Of a DNA stretch of 64,000 nt, positions 56,631 through 64,000 are shown in pieces (within the stretch, counting starts at the first letter, position 1; each line of letters begins with the position of its first letter). Both the position numbers and the translations under genes were made by a program. The stretch is from NCBI RefSeq assembly GCF_000091045.1, contig NC_006681.1, positions 514,287 to 578,286 of the forward strand, in the 5' to 3' direction. The notes beneath the pieces are model-generated. The model was given only the letters and a program-made list of their open reading frames with translations, was not told the origin of the DNA and made no database searches. Source of the DNA: Cryptococcus deneoformans JEC21 (lineage: Eukaryota > Basidiomycota > Tremellomycetes > Tremellales > Cryptococcaceae).

Positions 56631-57595
56631 ATCCATCGTGTTGTACGCATATCCATTCCAATTCACATGTAGGCATTTTTTTTTCTGCATGTATACTTTA
56701 ATCTGATGGAGTGGATTGTACTACCGTCCAGGTCTTTATATAGTTGGACTGATTAGGGGAATCAGGGAGCCCCAGAAAAAATAAAGAGTCGACGCTGGGG
56801 ACGTACGATACGATTCGCGCTGCACACTCCAACTTCTCGACCCTTTTTTTTCTGTCCCCCCGCAGCGCTACTGCCCTCTCCTTTCCACTGCAGCCCTAGA
56901 ACAGGGCTAACATCCAGCGGCGGCGGCCCATCGATCACATATAGGGTATCATTATCGCAATTAATTAATCGTACCAGACAAAAAAGATGCGCTCAGGCCC
57001 TATCTACCCATTCATTTGGATCGTACCTGTAGCAGCGGCGGCGGGCGATCACCATTCGTTCCTCCCGGCGGTTTATAGTACGACTCTTTTTCCTTCTTCG
57101 CTTCAGAGTCTTCCTCTTCGTCATCCTCCCCCGCCCCTTTCTTTCAATACCCCCCTCCTACTTGACTGACGGGCATTTCCGACTTGTTTTTTTCCCGAGA
57201 CTTGCCAACGCACTACTCACCGTGGATATCCCCTTCGATGATGGCGCTGGCTGATTGATGCTAACTAGTAGCTTTGATTGTGCTGTGCATGTGAATATGG
57301 TGAGACCTTTCGTCTGTGCCACTGACGAGCACCAAAAACGTGACTGCAGTCTAACGCTATTAAACTTTTTTTGGGCACCTGGTTGCCAAGTATAACCCAC
57401 AGGAGGTTACTAGCGCGATCAAGCCCAAAGGTATCCTCTTCATACTCACACCGCTAAAGTTTACAAGCGCGTTTGGTTCAAGGAAACGAATATAGTAGGC
57501 GGAAAGAACGGAATAGTGTTTCCCATTCCCCTCCATTCTGTCTCACTCTTTTGACTTTTTCCTTCCTTCTCCCGCACCAAGCACCAACCGTCACA
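56631..57595. other. Intergenic region upstream of the CPL1-like gene
   Basis: 3' end of MTG2 and the promoter of the secreted-protein gene. T-rich tracts at 56677-56690 and 56844-56853. No gene or repeat recognised. Confidence 0.4.
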
Positions 57596-58618
57596 ATGAT
57601 CATCCCTGTTCTTCTCCTCCTCCTTCCCCAAATATTCTCTCTCCCAACCTCGCGCCATGACAATACCAATACCGCTTGCAACCTTCTTACCAGTGACCAT
57701 ACAGCTTACGATTGTCTTCCCGACTTGTCCCTCGAGTCAGCTATCACCACTTCCCAAGAAGCGCATGGCATAAGTAGGGAAGGGTTATTGACCTGCCCAG
57801 ATGCAAAGAACACGATCATGTATTACGAGGTGACAGACTGGCGTTTGGTCAAGGTGTGTGAGTGTTGGGGTAAACACCAGTGTAAGTGTCGTAGGAACCC
57901 ATTGACAGTTCCAAATCTGACAAGCCTCCCAGTTTACAATGAAGCTACAAGACAATGCCACTGCCCTCCATCTTTTACCCCGTCTTACGATAACCGCGGC
58001 ATCCTCTCTTGCCATCCTCGTCCGAGCCAGCTCACGGCCGATCAAGCGCAACGACAACAGACGTTGAAGTTCATCTCTAGGAAGAAGAAGGGATCGATGC
58101 GCGAGTCGTCGGGGGCGAATGATCAAGCACCCATGAAAGGGATTGAAGCGGAAAGAAAAGGGAGCGAAGGACTGCTCTGTGGATGGGGGCAGAGGGCGTG
58201 TAAAGTTGGAGGAGAGTGGGCCTGTCTCGAGTTTGTCTTTTCATTCCTTTTCGTTTTATGGCAAGTGAGCGCCAAAGCTCATATCGAGTGAACAGTGTTA
58301 CTTTTGGCTTGACGACTTGTGGTGGATGCCCGGGAGAATCGGAAACAGTCGGTACGCCTTTTTATTTACGACCTGATCCCAAATTGCCAACATGGTTTTC
58401 TGTAGATTGCACAGCCATACCAGGCGTTTCATCAGTACAATGCGTGCTTGGACAATGTCACATTGGTAAGTTGCTCTTTCTCTGAAAGTCTGTTAGCGTT
58501 GTCAACAGACTTTTCAGATTCTTGTCAATCTGGCTTTGTACTCGATGGCAAGGATTCCGGATCGCCCAGTTGCCTATTCAACCCTCGACAGCGGTTCGGT
58601 GCTCGCAAACAACAATGA
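57596..58618 (+). CDS. Secreted cysteine-rich protein with CPL1-like domain
   Basis: Starts at 57596 with a short signal peptide (MIIPVLLLLLPQIFS). Many cysteines follow. The C-terminal part, after removal of introns including a very short one (about 58234-58268), has the pattern LCGWGQRACKVGGEWACLD, then TTCGGCPGESETV, DCTAIPGVSSVQCVLGQCHI, and DSCQSGFVLDG with a final Cys-containing segment ending RFGARKQQ. That CGGC..DCT.IPGV..V.C..G.C.I..C spacing is the CPL1-like domain found in basidiomycete secreted proteins, named after Cryptococcus Cpl1, a secreted protein linked to host immune effects. Whether this is CPL1 itself or a relative cannot be told here. Exon borders in the middle (around 57848-57905) are uncertain. 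Confidence 0.7.
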
Positions 58619-58861
58619 GAACAGACACGGGTTTAATTTGATTTTTATTCTAGTATGCTCATCAGTATCATGCGCACCGGGTTAACAGGACATTTACAGG
58701 ACATTTAGATGGGTTACCAGGGTTTATTGTATCACCAGCGGACAAAAAATACTTTAAAGAATGTAGTTACTATTATCAACACGTAAAAGTACATTTTAAT
58801 AATCACGTACAACCAATGTATCTTTTCTTTCACCTTTTACCAAACCGTGATGGTGTGACGC

Positions 58862-61329
58862 TTATCTGCCCTTATCCCTTCCCCCAGGTCTTGCTACAGA
58901 AGGCGTGCGAGAACGAGGGAAAAGACTGGCACTACTTTTACTCCTTCCTCGTCTTCCTTCGTCTTCATCCCCTAAACTCGTCTCTAAACTCGCCTCTTCC
59001 TCGCCTACTCCAACCCCTCCTCCCCCGGTTTTGCCAGTAGGGCCTACACTCCACTCTCTCCCTCGGCTCGCGAGGTAGCCTGTATTTGGCGGAGTAGTAG
59101 CTATCAATAACAAACCCGCTTGACTGCCCAGCCCCAGCTTGGGGATCGATGACTGGAAGGAAGAAGCCGACGTCCGTTTACCCAGTCGGGTCCTGCCATG
59201 TGTAGCAGCAGTGGGCGCATACACACTCGGACCGACCAGGGGTGCCGAGTAGGGTGCGCGCGCGAGAGGGGCATCACTATGTCTTCTCGGTAGACCATCT
59301 ATACCGGCAGTACGGCCAGTAGAAAAAGGAGTGGGAACAGGTACAGCGGTAGGGGTGATTGAGCGGATAAGAGGCGTTCGTTCAGAGGTATTACTGAAAA
59401 AGCGGTGGAGAGACGTGGAAGATGTGGTGTATGGTATCGGGACGTGTTCGTAAGATTGCTCGGCTGCAGCTTGGTTTCCCTCTTCGTCTTTCTCAATAAG
59501 GGTCGGGGAGGTGATGGACGTGAGAAGATGGACACCCAGGAAAATCGTTGCAATCTGTAATACCCACCGGCGTCAGAGTATGTCCATGTTTTTTTTAGGG
59601 GGGGGGGGGGGGGGATGGTTAAAAGGGAAGAAAGAAAACGTACACCAAAGGCAAAGTTGATAAACCTTGATAATGTTATATCTCTGAACTCTTGGAAAAG
59701 CACCGCTGAGCCGATGATTGCTGCCAGCGTGAAAAGAACAAACTGTGTTGGTATAACCTCCTACCAGCATCCAATCAGCCATGTCGCTTCCCCCAGCGAT
59801 GAGCGCAAAAGTTGTGCAAACAAAAAACAAACCTTGCTTTGGAACCTCATTAAAGCCCTGTTCAACCATCTAATCTGCCCTAAACTCGTCCCTCCAACAA
59901 CAGCCAAACAGGCCCACGTGACGCCACTCTTCCACGCCCCTACAAAGTCCCCACTCAAAAGACTTGAAAGCGCTTTCGTGGCCAGCACTGTAAAGCCGCC
60001 AAAGAGGGCACAGATACCAACGTCTATCGTGAGATGGACCTGGCCGAAAGAAGAATTGGACAGGAAAAGGAGGGGTGGTAGGAGAAGGAGGGAGAAGAGG
60101 GTGTAGAGAAGGAAAGGCAGGCGGGTAAGGGCCATGAGCAGTTGGTCGGGGTCGAGCTGATAAATGCGAGTTGGCGGATGTTTATATAAATTCGAATGTA
60201 AAGGAAAAGTACGTACGCGAGGACTTGTATCGCTACTTGCTTGGACCACTGTCACAGCCCCAATGATGGCAAGCGCCATACCTACCATATCCCTTGTTCT
60301 GAATCGCTCGCCAAGGATGAGGGGCGCAAAGATACAGTTCGCAATCAATGCCTTTTTACTTTATCAGCCCTGTCGCACATCAGGGAGCGAGGAGAAAAAA
60401 TAAAAACAACATACGACTGTGCCCAGAGGCGCTACGACACTGGCAGGGGCGAAACCATAGCTCAAAAAGTTTCCTCCTTCGCCAACGGCGATCAGAACCA
60501 TACCTAGCCACCACAACTTGCTCTTCAAGTACATTCCTTCCTCTACTTTACCGATATCCCGGCCATCTGTAATTTTCAGACCCACGGTTTCATCATCTCC
60601 ATCTTCTTCTTCATCTTCACTTTCGTCCTCAGGATCGTCATGTCGCGAATGACGAGGGGCGGGAGGATTTGGGTCTAGCTTCACTCGAAGGGAGGTATGC
60701 TTAGGCGGGAAGATGGGTACTGGAGGAGGACCACGTGAAGAGGAGCGTGATAGATCATTGGATTGATAGCTGGTAATACGTGTCGCTTCTGGGTTGGATT
60801 TGCTTCTTTCGGAGATGAAAGTCACCGGCACAGCGACTACATCTTCAAGCCCTAGACCATACCGTCCCTCACCCATTCGGTCGTCTCTACTGCTGCCCCC
60901 ATTCTCACTCCCGTCGTCGTCGTGAATAAATCTATCATGATGCGGTGTAGGAGGTTCGCTCTCCTCCAGAATAGGGGAAGGGTCACCGAATCTGGTCCTG
61001 GACCTGGGACGTAAAGGTGGGGAAGGAGGTTCAGAGTCGGAAGCGGAAGGATCTTGATCAACATGCAGAGCTTCTTCGTTATTTCTGTGCGCTAGCTTTT
61101 GGATGGTCCTTTAAATATGTAATAGTCAGTAACCGAGGATCAAGGTAGAAAGAGCCGCCATGAGCTTGCAAAAGCATGGCGAAAGAACAGGACATGGATG
61201 GCACCCACTCCACCGCCAGGTGCAGCCAGGTTACGCAAAAGACGAAACTCACAAAGCGAGACTAATGAGGATATTCCCTGCACACGCTATCCCTACTCCT
61301 ATGAACGAGCTCGTGGATACGCCCACCAT
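58862..61329 (-). CDS. NIPA-type magnesium transporter/DMT-superfamily membrane protein
   Basis: Exon 1 gives MVGVSTSSFIGVGIACAGNI and LISLAL. A long hydrophilic, acidic loop follows (TIQKLAHRNNEEALHVDQDP; EDESEDEEEDGDDE). The NIPA core is then KSKLWWLGMVLIAVGEGGNF, LSYGFAPASVVAPLGTV, ANCIFAPLILGERFRTRDMV and GMALAIIGAVTVVQAS. Further helices follow (LTIDVGICALFGGFTVLATK; FVLFTLAAIIGSAVLFQEFR). The C-terminal tail is long, Ser/Thr/Gly-rich and disordered, ending VARPGGRDKGR. Human NIPA proteins move Mg2+; the fungal role is inferred. One intron (about 59570-59638) contains a C17 run on the coding strand. The intra-protein acidic loop between the first and second helices is unusually long. Confidence 0.78.
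59598..59614 (+). repeat. Homopolymer G17 within a NIPA-gene intron
   Basis: Seventeen consecutive Gs (Cs on the coding strand) following a T-run; it lies in an intron and does not affect the coding frame. Confidence 0.9.
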
Positions 61330-61834
61330 TTTTGACCGTGATCAGGTACGGACAGATCACCTTGTTCAGTCCGTCGCTCGCGACGTGAATGATGAAAAAG
61401 GCGAGTTCAAATGGGCGGTCCGGCCGTTTCTTGTTTGGGCACTGCAACGTAAGCCCTGTGGGAGTGCCAGGAAGATTGTGTATAAAACTCTTGGAGGTCT
61501 CTTTTCGACGAAGAGATGGAAAGTAGTCATAAAATAAGAGACGGATTGATATTTACTAGATAGTCGGGAAAATGTCGAAATCGGACGACAGGACCCCTAC
61601 CTCAAAATAAAACGTCATAGTGATGTGCCTGATCAAGATAAAAATAATTTCTGCCGATGCAATAAAATCATAGCGAACGTACCGGGAATCAAGTACAACC
61701 AAGTATATGCGTACGGAAGTGTCGGTAGGCGAATGGAAGAACGAACGTGTAGCTGAAAAAAACAAATGCACATGTGGCATCAGGTAATAATGCAAATCCA
61801 TACTTTTACAACAGATTGATTACAAGATGTGTTT
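61330..61834. other. Interval between the NIPA-type gene and KIN17
   Basis: Upstream region of the NIPA-type gene plus the KIN17 3' end. Open frames here (61160-61537 plus strand) overlap NIPA exon 1 and look like shadows. Nothing else recognised. Confidence 0.4.
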
Positions 61835-63044
61835 CTAGCGCCCTCCTCTTGAAGGTCCGAAACCTCTGTACCCCTGCCCCTGTCCTTGACCTCTACTAGC
61901 TTTCCTAGCTTGATCCTCCATCATCAATCTCTCTGCTTCACTCTTATATTTTGGTGCGCCATTACTATCCCCGTTAATCGCAGATCCGCCAGACTCAGTC
62001 TTGGCGGCTTTTGAAGACTTGAAAACATTGACAGGAGCTGGACGCTTGAGAGGGTTGGTCGAAACTGCCAAAGGTTTAGCAGTACCAGGGGCTGAAAGCT
62101 TGCCAAAACCAATAGTAGGCTTAGTCTCGGCGGATGCCGAGGCGCTTTCTTCTTCCTTGCCTTCTTCAGTCTTGGGTTCGGAAGCACCAAAGAGATTGAG
62201 CTTGATCTTCTCCCCCTCCTTCTTTTGCAATCCAACGGTCAAATCCGGCTGATCCGCTTGCTGAGCGCGGGCACGAGCAATCTGCTCTTCCAGCATCTTT
62301 CGTTCACGCTCTTCACTGTCCATCTGAGATCGTTCGACTTTCATAGCGGCCGCCTGTAAATGAATCAGACATCAATGAGCTCCGACCAAAGCGTGCAAGG
62401 CAGCTTACCTGCTTAGAAAGAGTCTCTGGCCGGTTATCAACCCACTGAATCCAGATTCCCTTTTCGTCTTCGTCAACTTTAACTAAACCCTCTTTTCCTA
62501 TTGTCTGGATAAATCCGCTCAATGTAACCCATCGAGTAGCATTCATATGTACATGGTGCTTATCCTGAATGTACTCGTTGTACACCTTGTTGGCTTGAAC
62601 TCGGTTGGTGAGGTGACGGGTGCGAAGGAGGAGAAGGAATTCTGATTGGAATTGACGGGAGAAGTCCGAGATCGCTTGACCAGCTTTGGGACCGAGAAGC
62701 ATGATTTTGCGCATATGAGGTTCGGATCGGCAATGAGCCTGCACAGGTGGACAAACAAACGGTCATGGAGACGTCGGACGATCGAGGGGTTAACACAAAG
62801 ATTGTGAAGACACCCAGTGAGCAAGCCTTTTCTTCAAAAATCCGCAACACTTACCTGGAAACCATTTTCATCCCGACATTGCTTTTCACAAACTTGACAA
62901 TACCATCGCAACCTTCCGAGACCTAATATGATTAATCAGCCGAGTTACACTTGACCAGACATAAAAAGATAGATCGATGACTTTACCTTTTGCTTTGATG
63001 GCATTGGCAATTGCCTTCGTGCTTCCTGCTTCTGCTCTACCCAT
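61835..63044 (-). CDS. KIN17: Kin17-family nucleic-acid-binding protein
   Basis: Starts MGRAEAGSTKAIANAIKAKG. A C2H2-type zinc finger follows (WYCQVCEKQCRDENGFQAHC, then RSEPHMRK). The winged-helix-like Kin17 domain is FQSEFLLLLRTRHLTNRVQA, NKVYNEYIQDKHHVHMNATR, WVTLSGFIQTIGKEGLVKVD and GIWIQWVDNRPETLSKQ. A charged coiled-coil region (DSEERERKMLEEQIARARAQ) leads to a Lys/Ser-rich tail ending RGFGPSRGGR. Kin17 proteins are nuclear and linked to DNA replication/repair and mRNA processing. Four exons; C-terminal KOW/SH3-like domains found in animal Kin17 are absent, as in many fungal forms. Confidence 0.88.
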
Positions 63045-63262
63045 ACTGCCTAATTGTTCTTGTCGAGCCTGAAGTGGCGATGGCTTTGATGGAAAAGTAA
63101 TGAAGACAGGACGTGTTGAAAATCACCTTGACATTCAAAGTTACGAGTGGCAAGGTGTCTGAACGGGATCAAATACAACCTCGATTCTTTACCCTTGCAA
63201 ACGTAAACAAATCATTCTTCACTCTGTAAACACAACCAGAAACTGCAATTCCTTCCAACAAC

Positions 63263-63490
63263 ATGATACGATCAAACCCTACCGCCATACCTCTTAGAGC
63301 ATCAGATCTCAAACACCTCCAGGCCGAGATCGACAAGCGAAAGTTGGAGCGGGAGCAGTCCCAAGTTTCTCCTGGACAGGCCGTCGCTTCGCGAGATGGA
63401 GCAGGGAGCAATGAGGGGTCTAGAGATGATGGTAATGGGGAAGAAAGGAGGGATGAGCGAAGGGAGAGGCACCAGAGGATTGGGCTGTAG
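63263..63490 (+). CDS. CDC26: Anaphase-promoting complex subunit Cdc26-like
   Basis: 75 residues, one exon. The N-terminus MIRSNPTAIPLRASDLKHLQ matches the short conserved Cdc26/APC12 motif (M-x-R-x-P-T-x-I-x-L), the part known to insert into the Apc6/Cut9 TPR groove. The remainder is charged and disordered (AEIDKRKLEREQSQVSPGQ; ERRDERRERHQRIGL). Small size and the motif at the very start support the call, but the protein is short, so certainty is limited. It diverges from KIN17 across 218 bp. Confidence 0.62.
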   Translation: MIRSNPTAIPLRASDLKHLQAEIDKRKLEREQSQVSPGQAVASRDGAGSNEGSRDDGNGEERRDERRERHQRIGL

Positions 63491-63671
63491 ATTTTGAAGC
63501 ACGCTGTCATGACTTTCACGAGTACGCACGTTTCATCCGATTCCTCTTTTGGATGGTATACTTATTTGCTCCCAGCTATAATGATAAACGACTCATTCAA
63601 GCACCCTGTATTCTGTATCACTATATACATAATGCATCGAGTGTAATCGATACCGTGAATCCTAAACACAA

Positions 63672-64000
63672 TCAACGTGGGGCTCGTAACCTCGCAATCT
63701 CTAGCCTTTGTTCTTCAATGATTTCCTTGTTCCGACGTATCTCTTCCGCAAGTGGCTGTACAGCCTGCCGGATTTCGTTCTAGGGACCACTATTAATACA
63801 GGTCCCAGCAAAAGCGGCGTCAAACAAAATTCACTTACCCTAAACGTTCGGCCCATCCGTAATATGTCCAACTGCAGATTCCCAATCTCCCTACGAAGCT
63901 CTGCTATCTTTTCCTTGTCAGTCATGTCCTTTTCTATCGGCATTGTAGGAAGCTGTGTGCGGGGTGCAGAGGGCCGTAGAGCCCACGTGAGATCAATACT
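63672..64000 (-). CDS. C-terminus of a coiled-coil protein, runs off the right edge (possibly NEDD1-like)
   Basis: The last two exons read, in frame from the window edge, SIDLTWALRPSAPRTQLPTM, then EKDMTDKEKIAELRREIGNL and QLDILRMGRTF. After an intron at about 63783-63838, NEIRQAVQPLAEEIRRNKEI, IEEQRLEIARLRAPR and stop follow. The frame is open upstream of the ATG at 63943, so the gene continues beyond the window. A short double coiled coil at the extreme C-terminus resembles the gamma-tubulin-binding end of NEDD1, which follows a WD40 domain. That domain would lie outside the window, so the name is only a suggestion. Confidence 0.5.

Noticed and set aside
1..64000. CRISPR arrays, bacterial operons or prophage
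   Set aside because: None present; the sequence is intron-rich eukaryotic nuclear DNA.

Overview
This window is nuclear DNA from a fungus, most likely a basidiomycete yeast of the Cryptococcus type (Tremellomycetes). Almost every gene is broken by several introns of about 35-70 bases with GT..AG borders and CTNAY-like branch sites. Intergenic spaces are short. The gene set is fungal: a Rab1 GTPase, an Ssk2-type HOG-pathway MAPKKK, Pho89, sulfite reductase beta, and a secreted cysteine-rich protein with a CPL1-like domain. The species is inferred from gene style and families, not from a search.

Layout. Positions 1-2054 hold the 5' part of a GH15-family glycosidase on the minus strand, cut by the window edge. 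A tail-anchored hypothetical protein (2690-3727) follows, then a dead Tc1/mariner transposon with terminal inverted repeats and a TA duplication (3862-5237). Next on the plus strand are a sodium/phosphate symporter (PHO89, 6223-8603), a phospholipase-D-like protein (9323-12909) and alanine-glyoxylate aminotransferase (AGX1, 13425-14874). An intron-containing tRNA-Val(AAC) lies at 15167-15257. A secreted pepsin-like aspartic protease with a Ser/Thr-rich leader (16773-19136), an intronless disordered protein (20064-21872) and sulfite reductase beta (MET5, 23406-27934) come next. MET5 carries a candidate C/D-box snoRNA in one intron.

Positions 28096-32719 hold a small membrane protein, QCR10 of the bc1 complex and YPT1. 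Positions 33837-36471 hold two tandem bZIP-like paralogues that share intron positions. They are followed on the opposite strand by two adjacent TB2/DP1/HVA22 (Yop1/REEP-like) membrane-protein genes. A 17-bp minisatellite separates these from SSK2 (40258-45078). COG2 and a putatively myristoylated disordered protein lie on the minus strand, followed by an Mpv17-family gene. PDB1 and MTG2, both mitochondrial, diverge from a shared 213-bp promoter. The right end holds the CPL1-like secreted protein, a NIPA-type transporter, KIN17, CDC26 and the C-terminus of a coiled-coil protein that runs off the edge.

There is no operon-like organisation. The functional threads are mitochondrial/energy metabolism (QCR10, PDB1, MTG2, Mpv17-like), membrane traffic and ER shaping (YPT1, COG2, two HVA22-like), nutrient assimilation (PHO89, MET5, GH15) and stress signalling (SSK2). 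Gene models were spliced by eye: outer boundaries are more reliable than individual exon borders. Two genes appear to have C-terminal reading frames interrupted by single-base or homopolymer events.
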